Origin: an uncultured Helicobacter sp. | GTDB taxonomy: Bacteria; Campylobacterota; Campylobacteria; Campylobacterales; Helicobacteraceae | Length of the DNA stretch: 57,163 bases | Direction: 5' to 3' | Assembly: GCA_944325775.1 (NCBI GenBank) | Contig: CALVBL010000010.1 | Location: forward strand, 1-57,163 | Part shown: positions 35,066 through 44,065 of the stretch, piece after piece | Position numbering within the stretch: position 1 is the stretch's first letter | How the letters are laid out: each line of letters opens with the position of its first letter | The notes under the pieces: model-generated | Told to the model about the DNA's origin: nothing | What the model saw: the letters and a program-made list of their open reading frames with translations, nothing else | The model's database searches: none | Position numbers and translations under genes: made by a program

Positions 35066-35790
35066 TGCTGTCCTTTCTGTTGTAGTTTATCAATGCGCTT
35101 ATCCACCCGCTTTGTCTGTGTCTGAAAATACCACAGCACGCCACCACCAATAATAATTGCCAATGGGATAAGTAAATATGGATGATCCTTAAACCAATCA
35201 AGTACGATAAAAATCTCCTCACCAAAATACCAAGTGAGCAAAATCGTGATCGCCGCCCACACCTGCGCACTTATGAGATTGATAAATGCAAACTTCAGCC
35301 CGCTGTAGCGCGTCGTGCCGATACTCATAGGAATAATCGTGCGCATACCATACATATAGCGTTGAATAAAGATAATAGGCCAACCATATTTTTGGAGCAA
35401 GAGATTAGCTAGAGCGAACTTACGCCGCTGGGATTTGAAGCTCTCTTGAATTCCTTTGCGATTGAATCTCCCGATGTAAAAATAAATCTGATCACCCACA
35501 AAGCCCCCAAGCCCCGCGACAAAAATCGAAGCTAACAGCTGCATTTTGCCATCATGCACCGCAAGTCCGGCAAAGATAAGCCCAAGCTCTCCCTCCAAAA
35601 TCCCCCAAAAAAACAAAATCACATAGCCCCAAGTCTCGACATGCTCCTCCCACAATGCCGTGATAAACTCCTCAAGTGAAAACCCCGTGCTGCGATAATA
35701 CGTTACCAATCCAACGATCACACAAAACACAAATGCCCAAATTAGCACCTTTTTAGGATTTTCTCTCACATATAGCCACACAGCACGCAT
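35062..35790 (-). CDS. DedA-family membrane protein
   Basis: A 242-residue inner membrane protein with the DedA/SNARE-associated fold. LEGELGLIFAGLAV near 65 and the FVGDQIYFYIGR motif near 97, then QRYMYGMRTIIPMSIG near 142 with its conserved arginine, are signatures. Family members are undecaprenyl-phosphate or phospholipid flippases and support membrane potential and envelope integrity. It begins 10 nt after the apt stop and overlaps pepA by 4 nt. Confidence 0.9.
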   Translation of the reverse strand: MRAVWLYVRENPKKVLIWAFVFCVIVGLVTYYRSTGFSLEEFITALWEEHVETWGYVILFFWGILEGELGLIFAGLAVHDGKMQLLASIFVAGLGGFVGDQIYFYIGRFNRKGIQESFKSQRRKFALANLLLQKYGWPIIFIQRYMYGMRTIIPMSIGTTRYSGLKFAFINLISAQVWAAITILLTWYFGEEIFIVLDWFKDHPYLLIPLAIIIGGGVLWYFQTQTKRVDKRIDKLQQKGQQ

Positions 35791-35800
35791 ACATAATCCT

Positions 35801-36331
35801 CTAAATATCTAATACACAATGCACATTACAAAGCTCCTCTAGCTTCGCCTTCCCTCCAAGCTCGCGCAAATGTAAGATAAACACCGCCTCCACACATTGC
35901 GCACCAAGGGTCTTGATGAGCTTCACGCCCGCTTGTGCTGTGCCACCGGTGGCGATGAGATCATCGATAAGCACGACGCTCGCATTTTGCTTACGTTCAA
36001 ACGCATCTATGTGAATCTCCACTTCATCAAACCCATACTCAAGGCTGTATTTTTCACTCACTGTGGTAAATGGCAATTTGCCCTTTTTGCGAATAGGCAC
36101 AAATCCCACACCAAGCGCGTATGCCAATGCTGAACCAAAAATAAAGCCTCGCGATTCTATCCCCGCGATGAAATCAATCCCACGATCCCTATAGCGCGCT
36201 ACTAGAGATTCTATAAGCTCACTAAACACCTCATCATTGCCTATCATCGTCGTGATGTCATAAAACAAAATCCCCGGTTTAGGGTAATCTGGGATCTTGC
36301 GTATAGAATCTGCTAGTTTTTGTGTATCCAT
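35801..36331 (-). CDS. apt: Adenine phosphoribosyltransferase
   Basis: Purine salvage: adenine + PRPP to AMP. The 176-residue protein has the PRPP loop VVLIDDLIATGGTAQAG near 119 and the family N-terminal IPDYPKPGILFYDITTMIG. Ribosome binding site AAAAAGGAG before ATG. It occupies the same operon place as HP0572. Confidence 0.97.
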   Translation of the reverse strand: MDTQKLADSIRKIPDYPKPGILFYDITTMIGNDEVFSELIESLVARYRDRGIDFIAGIESRGFIFGSALAYALGVGFVPIRKKGKLPFTTVSEKYSLEYGFDEVEIHIDAFERKQNASVVLIDDLIATGGTAQAGVKLIKTLGAQCVEAVFILHLRELGGKAKLEELCNVHCVLDI

Positions 36332-36369
36332 ATTCGCTCCTTTTTAATAATCTTGCGACGACACGACCA

Positions 36370-36708
36370 TTAGAGCAGTGCCTCGATTTTTTGCTCTAGC
36401 TCTTTGATACGCGCCTTATATTTGTCTGTCTCGATTCTGTATTGGGAATTGCGCGCTTTGAGCACTTTGACTTCATTTTTGAGGGCATTCATCTCCTGCT
36501 GCATATTATCGATATTGCCAAGCGCACGCTGGAGCTGGAGCTGGTGTTTGCGCACGAGGATCTCGGCTTCACTGAGCGTGAGTTTCATCGAGGCGGAGTT
36601 TTTCTCTTCCTTGCGCGCGACACTTTTATAAAAAAATGTGCGCACGATCATATAGAGCACAAAAAGTATGAATCCTGTGAGAAAAAACCATTGTGCAAAA
36701 AAATTCAT
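36370..36708 (-). CDS. Membrane-anchored coiled-coil protein of unknown function
   Basis: A 112-residue protein with one N-terminal transmembrane helix (FFLTGFILFVLYMIVRTFF, residues 8-26) and a coiled coil for nearly all of the rest (about residues 40-110, heptads with Leu and Ile). It stands in the place of HP0573 between apt and rpiB in H. pylori and is conserved by position. No function is known to me; a bitopic scaffold such as those of divisome or secretion components is possible. Confidence 0.75.
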   Translation of the reverse strand: MNFFAQWFFLTGFILFVLYMIVRTFFYKSVARKEEKNSASMKLTLSEAEILVRKHQLQLQRALGNIDNMQQEMNALKNEVKVLKARNSQYRIETDKYKARIKELEQKIEALL

Positions 36709-36748
36709 AATCGCGCCTCCACTTTATGCCATGTCTCCAAAAACTACT

Positions 36749-37174
36749 TTATCCGAGCTTGCGCACGCGCTCAAGGTGCCTGCCACCCTCAAACTCCGCG
36801 CTAAAAAACTGCGCCACTATCTCCTCTGCCTCGCCCTGCCCTATCACGCGCTCACCCATACATAGCACATTAGCATCATTATGCAAGCGCGCCATTTTCG
36901 CCAGATATGAATCGGTGCAGAGTGCCGCGCGTATGCCATGGAAACGATTTGCTGCGATACTCATACCTATGCCACTACCACAGATGAGTACGCCCTTAGA
37001 TTCTGCTGTGGCGAGGACACACTCACAGAGCTTTTGGGCAAAGTCTGGATAATCCACACGCTCCTGTGAATCTACACCCAAATCACACACTTCCAAGCCT
37101 CGATCTAAAAGCACTTTTTTCACAAATTCTTTTAATCCAAAACCTGCATGATCAGAGGCGATAAACACTTGCAT
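36749..37174 (-). CDS. rpiB: Ribose-5-phosphate isomerase B
   Basis: It interconverts ribose-5-phosphate and ribulose-5-phosphate. The 141-residue protein begins MQVFIASDHAGFGLKEFVKK with the ASDHAG signature; the catalytic cysteine is in VLICGSGIGMSIAANR near 66. The frame is open for 37 more codons upstream, but ATG 37174 has AGGAG in the right place and starts where the family does, 13 nt after lepB. Confidence 0.96.
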   Translation of the reverse strand: MQVFIASDHAGFGLKEFVKKVLLDRGLEVCDLGVDSQERVDYPDFAQKLCECVLATAESKGVLICGSGIGMSIAANRFHGIRAALCTDSYLAKMARLHNDANVLCMGERVIGQGEAEEIVAQFFSAEFEGGRHLERVRKLG

Positions 37175-37187
37175 AATAACTCCTATT

Positions 37188-38309
37188 TTAGTGGATTGCT
37201 TCCCCTGTAGGATCGCTAGATTCTGCATTGTGATCCACCGCGCTGTGAATCTTAACATACTCTCTAGCCAACTCCTCAACACCATCTATACCCTTAAACA
37301 AACGACTCCATCGCACAAGATAACGCTCTGATGTATTCATATCTGCACCCGCTTCCTCGCTATTAGCCTTAGTGAAACTAAAATAAATAAACCACGGCTG
37401 CCCTACGATATTGCTATATGGCACACTGCCCCAAAAGCGTGAATCCGAGCTGTTGTTGCGATTATCACCCGCCATAAAGAACGAATCTTCAGCAACTTTG
37501 GTATAAAAAAACACTTCACCCTGCCCATCGCGTAGCTTGCTCATCGCTATATCAGAACGCGCATTCATATCCTCAAAGCCAATATTTGGCACATACACGA
37601 ACTCATCTTGGGGCAAATCGCTGTATTGCTTCTCAAACAAATCACAATCTAGCCGCCTATCCGCATCAGAGAGTGCGCCATTATCTTTGCATATTTTGGT
37701 ATAAAACCCCTTATCATCACGAAAATATGCGCGTTTCCAAAGCGGTATGATATTAGGATTTGCCGCTTCGTCTTTTTGCCACCATCTAGGTGCATACGAG
37801 ATCCCAGCGTGCTGCGCTATAAAAGGATCTCTGATAAACTTCCTGCCCAAAAACTCGCGTATTTGCGCATCTTCTCCTAGCTGTGCCTTAAGCGATTCGA
37901 TCCCCGCATCACCCTCATTTGGACGCAGATAATATCCTTCTTGTGTGAAAATCACTTCATCGCCACCCACGCCGAACACGCGTTTAACAAAATACATACG
38001 ATCGTCTTTAGGTGGGATAAAGACTACAATCTCGCCGCGCTTAGGACGCTCACCCTCAATCAAATGCCCATTATGATTAAAGTCGGGCAAAATTGGTGTA
38101 TTGATCCACGGAACGCGCGGTGTAGGGATACCATAACTAAACTTTTTGACAAAGAGCAAATCCCCCTCAAAAAAGGTCCCAACCATCGATCTCGTAGGGA
38201 TAATAAAACCTTGCGCAATAAAAAAAATAATAAACAGCACGATGATGATCGTCCCACTCCAGCTTGATGAAAACGCACAAAGCCCCCGCCAGATTCGCTT
38301 TATAGTCAT
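37188..38309 (-). CDS. lepB: Signal peptidase I
   Basis: The inner membrane serine protease that removes Sec signal peptides. An N-terminal helix (residues 17-34) leads to the catalytic serine in IPTRSMVGT near 38; the lysine is in RMYFVKRVFG near 100, and GDNRNNSSDSRFWG near 296 is the last signature. At 373 residues it is about 80 longer than the H. pylori enzyme, the extra sequence lying between the lysine box and the GDN box (about residues 125-270). Its ATG overlaps the folD stop by 4 nt. Confidence 0.95.
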   Translation of the reverse strand: MTIKRIWRGLCAFSSSWSGTIIIVLFIIFFIAQGFIIPTRSMVGTFFEGDLLFVKKFSYGIPTPRVPWINTPILPDFNHNGHLIEGERPKRGEIVVFIPPKDDRMYFVKRVFGVGGDEVIFTQEGYYLRPNEGDAGIESLKAQLGEDAQIREFLGRKFIRDPFIAQHAGISYAPRWWQKDEAANPNIIPLWKRAYFRDDKGFYTKICKDNGALSDADRRLDCDLFEKQYSDLPQDEFVYVPNIGFEDMNARSDIAMSKLRDGQGEVFFYTKVAEDSFFMAGDNRNNSSDSRFWGSVPYSNIVGQPWFIYFSFTKANSEEAGADMNTSERYLVRWSRLFKGIDGVEELAREYVKIHSAVDHNAESSDPTGEAIH

Positions 38310-39151
38310 TTTATCACTCCCTGTATTTGTTTAGCAGCTTTTAGCGTATTTTGAAGTAATGAAGCGATCGTCATAGGTCCTACACCACCGGGCACGGGAG
38401 TGATCGCGGAGGCCATTTTACTGACATTTTCAAAATCCACATCGCCCACCAGCTCGCCAGAATCCAAACGATTGATCCCGATATCCACCACGATCGCACC
38501 GGGCTTTATCATGGATTCAGTGATGAGATTGACCTTACCCACGCCCACACACACGATATCCGCCCTGAGCGTATATTCCGCCACATCTTTGGTAAGGATA
38601 TGGCATACACTCACGCTCGCACCAGCATTGAGCATCAAGGTCGCTAGCGGTCTGCCCACGATATTGCTCGCGCCCACGATCACGACATCTTTGCCACGCA
38701 CGCTGATTTCATAAGCTTGAAGCAAGCTCATCACGCCCAAAGGCGTGGCAGGGACGAAGCCATCGAGATTAGTATTGAGTCGTCCAACATTATAGGGGTG
38801 AAAGCCATCGACATCTTTTTGTGGCGCGATAGATTCTAAAACTACGGAAGTATCGATATGCTTGGGCAAAGGCAGCTGCACCAAAATCCCATGAATCTCT
38901 GAATCTGCATTAAGCTTATCAATCAGACCCAAAAGCTCATCCTGTGTGCAACTCTGTGGCAACTCATATTTTCGTGAAGCAAACCCCACACGCTGACACG
39001 CGCGCTCTTTCATATTGACATACGCCCTACTTGGTGCATCATCGCCCACGAGCACCACTGCCAATCCCGGCTTTAACCCCGATGCCTGACACTGCACGCT
39101 GATATCTTGCTGGATTTTTTCACTCAAGCTCTTGCCGTCTAGAAGTATCAC
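38306..39151 (-). CDS. folD: Bifunctional methylenetetrahydrofolate dehydrogenase/cyclohydrolase
   Basis: FolD converts 5,10-methylene-THF to 10-formyl-THF. The 281-residue protein shows the catalytic YVNMKERACQRVG near 50, QLPLPKHID near 90, KDVDGFHPYNVGRL near 116 and the nucleotide-binding GASNIVGRP near 160. It begins the operon that runs through ychF, in H. pylori HP0577-HP0569 order but without an HP0575 counterpart. Confidence 0.97.
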   Translation of the reverse strand: MILLDGKSLSEKIQQDISVQCQASGLKPGLAVVLVGDDAPSRAYVNMKERACQRVGFASRKYELPQSCTQDELLGLIDKLNADSEIHGILVQLPLPKHIDTSVVLESIAPQKDVDGFHPYNVGRLNTNLDGFVPATPLGVMSLLQAYEISVRGKDVVIVGASNIVGRPLATLMLNAGASVSVCHILTKDVAEYTLRADIVCVGVGKVNLITESMIKPGAIVVDIGINRLDSGELVGDVDFENVSKMASAITPVPGGVGPMTIASLLQNTLKAAKQIQGVIK

Positions 39152-39185
39152 TGCTTTCCTTTGTGGAAGTTTTAATTTTGCATAT

Positions 39186-39193
39186 ATTATAAT
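39186..39193. promoter_or_regulatory. Shared bidirectional -10, folD (-) and cytochrome c (+)
   Basis: The 8-bp palindrome ATTATAAT supplies TATAAT on the plus strand (39188-39193) and on the minus strand (39186-39191). Distances to the two start codons are 36 and 34 nt, nearly symmetric. Confidence 0.55.
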
Positions 39194-39229
39194 ATTTTGG
39201 ATTAAAAAACTAGATTTGGTGGCACTCTT

Positions 39230-39706
39230 ATGAAAAAAATCGCGCTTTTTTACCTTTTAGCGACATTCGCACTAGCACACACTCCCACAGCAGATACCCA
39301 CACATCTATACAAGATCAATCCCCTATGCCACAGGATTCTGTAGATTCAGATTCTAACAATACTCAATCAACAGACAAACCAGAATCTAACACACCACAT
39401 AGGGAATTTGACAACGAGGGATTTATCACATTTAAGGAATATGGTAAAAATCTCTACGAAAATCCGCGCGGCATAGGCTGCCACCACTGCCATGGGACAA
39501 AAGGCGAAGGAAACATCATCGCGCACTACAAACACAAGGGCAACGCCAAGACACTAAGCGCGCCAGCTATCAATAGGCTTGAGTTTAACGCGTTTGCCAA
39601 GTCTCTAGATTCACAAAAGATCGGGGTGATGCCGCGCTACTACCTCACACCAAAGGAGATTCAGGCGATATATTTCTATTTGTATGAAGGTGATGATTCG
39701 CATTAA
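39230..39706 (+). CDS. Secreted monoheme c-type cytochrome
   Basis: A 158-residue protein with signal peptide MKKIALFYLLATFALA, a low-complexity acidic linker of about 45 residues (Asp, Ser, Asn, Gln, Thr) and a C-terminal cytochrome domain with heme motif CHHCH near residue 84. A methionine near residue 133 (IGVMPRYY) suits the sixth ligand. It is likely a small periplasmic electron carrier, perhaps tethered by its linker. It is a single gene with no obvious enzyme partner. Confidence 0.85.
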   Translation: MKKIALFYLLATFALAHTPTADTHTSIQDQSPMPQDSVDSDSNNTQSTDKPESNTPHREFDNEGFITFKEYGKNLYENPRGIGCHHCHGTKGEGNIIAHYKHKGNAKTLSAPAINRLEFNAFAKSLDSQKIGVMPRYYLTPKEIQAIYFYLYEGDDSH

Positions 39707-39838
39707 ACAATTGCAATATTATAGAATCTCAAAAGTCTTGTAAATTTCTAAAAAGATCGTATATACGCACAGGGAGGGAGATTCTCCTTGAACCCCGATA
39801 ATCAAGCACGAAGCTCTACGTTGAAATAGCAGAATCTA

Positions 39839-40786
39839 CTACTCCAATCCCCTCAAGCCCTCGCGCCTAAGCTCTACATACAGCTCCTTGCCAGAGATCA
39901 CGAGCACACTTAGCACGATACCAGAGAATAGCCCTAGCACCAAAATAATCCACTTCTTCACACCAAGATTGGGGTTTGGCGTGATATTAAGCGTGATAAA
40001 TGAAGCGTTTTGGATACTGCCATCTCCACGCATAAGGTTGTATTTAGCAAGTTGCTGCTCAAGCTCTAGGAGTGTTTGGTTTTGGATACTAAACTTACTG
40101 CTTTCTGAAGCATCAATAGACACCTGAAGCTGACCTAGGTAGTTACTGAGTGTTTGGTATTGAGTCGGACTAAGGGATTCTTTTTTGAGTTCTTTTTTGA
40201 GTTCTTCTATATCGGCTGTTGAGCGATTTATTTTAGTATCAATGTAGGGCAGAGTGTTTTCTTGGATATTTCTGATGCGCGCCTCGATTTGCTCTATGAG
40301 ATAGCCTAGATTGATCTCATGCTTCTCTAGTCTGTCTTTGTTTTTATCCTGGATATACTCTAGCACCGCATTCATAGCGGCTTTGACATCTTCTTGGGTC
40401 TCGCCACGCGCCGTAACCTTCACAAAGGGCAATCCGGGGTTTTTGAGATCAACCACATCTACTTGTTTGATAACCCACTTTCGATCTGCTGCCTGCTCTG
40501 GCGTGAGATATTTATTAGATTCTATAAATATCTCTTCGATTTCTTTGATCACCTCTACTGTGTTGAGGATACGCCCTTTTCCACCGCTTTCATTGAGGAT
40601 ATAACCCGTATCTATGACACTCACACCCTCATACATAGGTTTGGCTACCACATACGCATAAAGAAATGCCAAGACTACGCCAAGTCCCACACAAGCACCG
40701 CCAATCCATCTATTTTTCCACAATAAAAACAAAAATCGCTTGATCTCAGTTTTCTCGCTATTATTTGTATCTCGTGTCATCTCCAT
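39839..40786 (-). CDS. Wzz-type chain length determinant
   Basis: A polysaccharide co-polymerase of 315 residues, inner membrane, with a helix near residues 22-42 (GGACVGLGVVLAFLYAYVV), a large periplasmic coiled-coil region and a C-terminal helix (WIILVLGLFSGIVLSVLVI). It would set the length of O-antigen or capsule chains. ATG 40786 is preferred to the longer frame from 40828 because of AAGGGG upstream. Within the coiled coil, two in-frame copies of a 12-bp unit (40178-40201) encode ELKK twice. Confidence 0.85.
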   Translation of the reverse strand: MEMTRDTNNSEKTEIKRFLFLLWKNRWIGGACVGLGVVLAFLYAYVVAKPMYEGVSVIDTGYILNESGGKGRILNTVEVIKEIEEIFIESNKYLTPEQAADRKWVIKQVDVVDLKNPGLPFVKVTARGETQEDVKAAMNAVLEYIQDKNKDRLEKHEINLGYLIEQIEARIRNIQENTLPYIDTKINRSTADIEELKKELKKESLSPTQYQTLSNYLGQLQVSIDASESSKFSIQNQTLLELEQQLAKYNLMRGDGSIQNASFITLNITPNPNLGVKKWIILVLGLFSGIVLSVLVISGKELYVELRREGLRGLE

Positions 40787-40846
40787 ACTCAAATTCCCCT
40801 TGTAAATCAAATCCCGAAATTGTAGCACAATAGACTTTGAATCTCC

Positions 40847-42436
40847 TTAGTAGCTATGTGCGCTTAAAAGCTCCCTAAAATACGCACTTTTTGGCATACT
40901 AAACACCTCGCTACTCGCCCCGCTCTCCTCCACATAGCCATTTTTGAGCACGATAAGTGTGTGACTTAAAAATCGCAAAATATCCAAGTCATGCGTGACA
41001 AATATGAGGCTAAGCCCTAGCTCTTTTTGCAATCGCACAAGGAGCGTGAGAATCTGCTTTTGCGTGCTTTTATCAAGCGCGCTTGTGGGCTCATCAAGAA
41101 GCAAAATATTTGGCTCTAATATCAGAGCGCGCGCGATCGCCACGCGCTGCCGCTGCCCACCGCTAAGTGTATGAGGATAGCGCGCCGCGAAACTCATATC
41201 CAGCCCCACACTCTGCAATGCACTCTCTAGCCTCTTAGACACATCATACGCGTGCCTGCGATGATATATCAGCCCCTCAGTGATGATCTCACCCACGCGC
41301 ATACGCGGATTGAGCGAAGCGAAGGGATCTTGGAATATCACGCCTATTTTCGCACACAGCGCGAAATACTCTCCTTTGCTAAAATCCCTAATGTCTTTGC
41401 CAAAAAATCGTATCTCGCCCATATGTGCCATCAGCCGCACGATCGCTAGTCCTAGAGAGCTTTTGCCCGAGCCAGATTCACCAGCGATCCCTAAGATTTC
41501 GCCTTTGTGCAAAGCCAGATTCACATTATGCGTGATCGTAATAGGTGAGTTACGCCAAAACCGCCTTTTCATCGCTACTGCGCTAAAATCCCGCAATCTC
41601 AAGACTTCGCTAGATTCATAGGGGTTAGGGGTGAGTGTGGAGAAATCCAGCGCATCTAAAAGCTCTTTGGTATAAGATTCTCTAGGATTATTAAAAACCT
41701 CGCTAGCAACGTTAGATTCTATAATCCGTCCCCCTCGCATCACCGCAATAGTGTGCGCAATGTGTGCCACCGCGCCAAGATCGTGTGTGATGAGCACCAC
41801 CGCACTCTGATGCGCCAAAGAGCGCAAAAGCTCCAAGATCTGCCGCTGAAGGAGCGCATCAAGCGCAGTGGTGGGCTCATCACAGATGAGAATCTTAGGA
41901 CGATTGATAATGCTCATCGCAATAAGAGCGCGCTGCCGCTGCCCACCGCTAAGTGTATGAGGATAGCGCGCCGCGAAACTCATATCCAGCCCCACACTCT
42001 GCAATGCCTCTGTAAGCACCTCTCTGCGCTTAGAGCTAGAAGTTTTGGGATTATGCAGGGTGTAGGATTCTAAAATCTGCTTACCGATTGGCTGCACGGG
42101 ATTGAGCGCACTTAGAGGGTCTTGGGGGATATAGGCGATCTCCTTACCGCGAAAGGCACACCACATCGCAGAATCTAGCTCGCTCATATCTCTACTTTGA
42201 AAATACATCTTGCCCCGCGGCAGAGCCCCAAATAACCCCAAAATACTTTGTGCCAAGAGGCTTTTTCCCGAGCCAGATTCACCCACAATAGCCAGCACCT
42301 CGCGTGAATCTAACGTGAGCGAAATATCCTCTAGCCTAAAGCTCTCACTCACCGCAAAACAAAAATCGCGTATCTCTAGAATCTTCTCCACATCCACCCC
42401 TATCTTCTCACGCTCAATACCACCGATACCACCCAC
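40847..42436 (-). CDS. Dipeptide/oligopeptide ABC transporter, fused double ATPase
   Basis: A 529-residue fusion of two ABC ATPase domains like YejF/GsiA, which drive dipeptide, oligopeptide or nickel-type importers. Domain 1: Walker A GESGSGKS near 53, LSGGQRQR near 163, DEPTTALD. Domain 2: GESGSGKSS near 316, LSGGQRQR near 425, DEPTSALD. The two halves share a 79-bp identical DNA segment around the signature motif. No permease or binding protein gene adjoins it. It starts 3 nt after ubiX ends. Confidence 0.92.
   Translation of the reverse strand: MGGIGGIEREKIGVDVEKILEIRDFCFAVSESFRLEDISLTLDSREVLAIVGESGSGKSLLAQSILGLFGALPRGKMYFQSRDMSELDSAMWCAFRGKEIAYIPQDPLSALNPVQPIGKQILESYTLHNPKTSSSKRREVLTEALQSVGLDMSFAARYPHTLSGGQRQRALIAMSIINRPKILICDEPTTALDALLQRQILELLRSLAHQSAVVLITHDLGAVAHIAHTIAVMRGGRIIESNVASEVFNNPRESYTKELLDALDFSTLTPNPYESSEVLRLRDFSAVAMKRRFWRNSPITITHNVNLALHKGEILGIAGESGSGKSSLGLAIVRLMAHMGEIRFFGKDIRDFSKGEYFALCAKIGVIFQDPFASLNPRMRVGEIITEGLIYHRRHAYDVSKRLESALQSVGLDMSFAARYPHTLSGGQRQRVAIARALILEPNILLLDEPTSALDKSTQKQILTLLVRLQKELGLSLIFVTHDLDILRFLSHTLIVLKNGYVEESGASSEVFSMPKSAYFRELLSAHSY
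41143..41221. repeat. 79-bp direct repeat, copy A (in ABC domain 2)
   Basis: Identical at every base to 41929-42007, 786 bp away, in the same reading frame; encodes ALQSVGLDMSFAARYP and HTLSGGQRQR. Confidence 0.95.
41929..42007. repeat. 79-bp direct repeat, copy B (in ABC domain 1)
   Basis: The partner of 41143-41221. The sequence around each copy is only normally similar between the two domains. Confidence 0.95.
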
Positions 42437-42439
42437 GCT

Positions 42440-43036
42440 CTATACACGCATATCGCCCCACGGCGTGAAAAGCTGATGCGGTATGCCAAGCACATCATAC
42501 CATTTACCCACAAAAAACCGCTCCATCTGCTCCAAACTCTGTGCCCCACCATAATACCCCACGATCGGTGGTGCGATACACACGCCAAGGCGTGAGAGCT
42601 TGAGCATGTTTTCAAGCATAATCGCGCTTAGAGGCATCTCGCGCACGCCTAGCAAGAGCTTACGCCCTTCTTTAAGCATCACACTCGCACTTCTTGTAAT
42701 GAGTGTATCGCTCACGCCCATTGCGATCTTTGCCACCATATCACAGCTCGCCGGAATAATACACATCGCCTCCATACGCGAACTCCCCGACGCGATACAC
42801 TCATGCAGTGCCTCATCGCTACATATCGTGAGATTGTGCGGACGCGCTAGGCGCAAGGCATCGTGCAATGACTGCGTGGCGCGATATTCGTGCGCATACA
42901 CGCGCTGTGCACCAGAGCTCGCCACCGCATACACCACGATGTCTGCAGGCAAATACCGCACAAACTCCACGCCCAAATGCACGCCACTTGCCCCACTAAT
43001 GCCCACTACAAGCTTTTTAGGATATTGCTCATTCAT
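42440..43036 (-). CDS. ubiX: Flavin prenyltransferase UbiX
   Basis: UbiX makes prenylated FMN for UbiD-type decarboxylases (menaquinone or aromatic acid metabolism). The 198-residue protein has the FMN loop VVGISGASGVHLG near 10 and the PASCDMVAKIAMGVSDTLITR segment near 95. It overlaps flgA by 4 nt and precedes the ABC gene by 3 nt. A flgA-ubiX pairing is also found in H. pylori (HP1477-HP1476). Confidence 0.94.
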   Translation of the reverse strand: MNEQYPKKLVVGISGASGVHLGVEFVRYLPADIVVYAVASSGAQRVYAHEYRATQSLHDALRLARPHNLTICSDEALHECIASGSSRMEAMCIIPASCDMVAKIAMGVSDTLITRSASVMLKEGRKLLLGVREMPLSAIMLENMLKLSRLGVCIAPPIVGYYGGAQSLEQMERFFVGKWYDVLGIPHQLFTPWGDMRV

Positions 43037-44031
43037 AGCACCACACCTTGATTTTTTCCCACGATTTTCACCTTCAAAATCTTCTTGCTCTCACTTGCCC
43101 TCGCTTCTATCACCTCACCAAAGCTTCCGCTTTGCAATGCCTCTAAACTCGTCTGCAGGGCAAATCCACCACCCACACTCTGCACAAGCACACTCTCACC
43201 CTTTTTGACTAAAATCAACGGGCGTAGCTTGTCCTTTGTGAGCAAAGTGCCTTGGGGTAGGTAACTCCGAGCGCTAGCAAAGGCGATCTCCTCCTCGCAC
43301 GCTGGTAAAGTGCTAAGCCTTTGGAATGTGAGGGTTTTAGATTCTACAAAGCCCTCTATACCCTCCCCTGCGCTAAGGGGCTTAGTTGTATAAAGTGCCT
43401 TAAGGCGTGCGCTCATCTCATACACAAACAAGATCTTAGAATCCCCAGTGCGCGCCACAAGCACACCATTAGATTTTTTAAACGCCCGCTGCTTGCCAAA
43501 GAGCTCAAAACTCGCGTGTGTGAGAATCTCGCTAAGATCGTGAATCTCGCGATCATCTTGCAAGCGCACCAATACAGAATCTACGCTAAATGCCCCCGGA
43601 CACACACCCTCAAAATACTCTGTGTATAGACGCTTGATCGCCTCTTGTGGCTTTTGGAGATCCATAGAAGAGCGATACACAAACTCCACATCACTATGGG
43701 GTGTGTGCAGCACAAAGCCATGGCGTTTGAAAATCGCTGCGACTTCATAAGCACGCATCTTAAAGCTAAAACTCTGCTGGGGAAAGCTCGCGATAAGAAA
43801 GGATTTGGAGATCTGAGGAAAAAGATGAGTGGATAGAATCTGTGTATGAGAGAGCGTGTAGCTGGGCTCTAGGGTGTATTCCTTAGGCGCGATGGTGTGC
43901 TGGGTGATCTCCTCCGCGTTAAGTGTGCCCCATACACCCCACATCGGTAGCCACGCCACGCACAGCAGAGCAATCAATGAGAATTTGGAGATTCTACAGA
44001 TTGTGTGGATTCTATGAATCTTTGGGATCAT
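43033..44031 (-). CDS. flgA: Flagellar P-ring assembly chaperone FlgA
   Basis: FlgA helps assemble the FlgI P-ring in the periplasm. The C-terminal half has the SAF-like domain: YLPQGTLLTKDKLRPLILVKKGESVLVQSVGGGFALQT, then ALQSGSFGEVIEAR with the ubiquitous FlgA pattern. The signal helix (FSLIALLCVAWLPMWGVWG) is near residue 17. ATG 44031 gives 332 residues; a longer frame from 44088 would overlap the upstream outer membrane protein by 23 nt. Neither start has a clear ribosome binding site. It overlaps ubiX by 4 nt. Confidence 0.88.
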   Translation of the reverse strand: MIPKIHRIHTICRISKFSLIALLCVAWLPMWGVWGTLNAEEITQHTIAPKEYTLEPSYTLSHTQILSTHLFPQISKSFLIASFPQQSFSFKMRAYEVAAIFKRHGFVLHTPHSDVEFVYRSSMDLQKPQEAIKRLYTEYFEGVCPGAFSVDSVLVRLQDDREIHDLSEILTHASFELFGKQRAFKKSNGVLVARTGDSKILFVYEMSARLKALYTTKPLSAGEGIEGFVESKTLTFQRLSTLPACEEEIAFASARSYLPQGTLLTKDKLRPLILVKKGESVLVQSVGGGFALQTSLEALQSGSFGEVIEARASESKKILKVKIVGKNQGVVL

Positions 44032-44065
44032 ATAGAATCTCAAGATTCTGGGAGCTGTGAAGAGT

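Noticed and set aside
40178..40201. 12-bp tandem repeat in the Wzz gene as a possible variable repeat
   Set aside because: Only two copies and in frame; it reads as normal coiled-coil periodicity.
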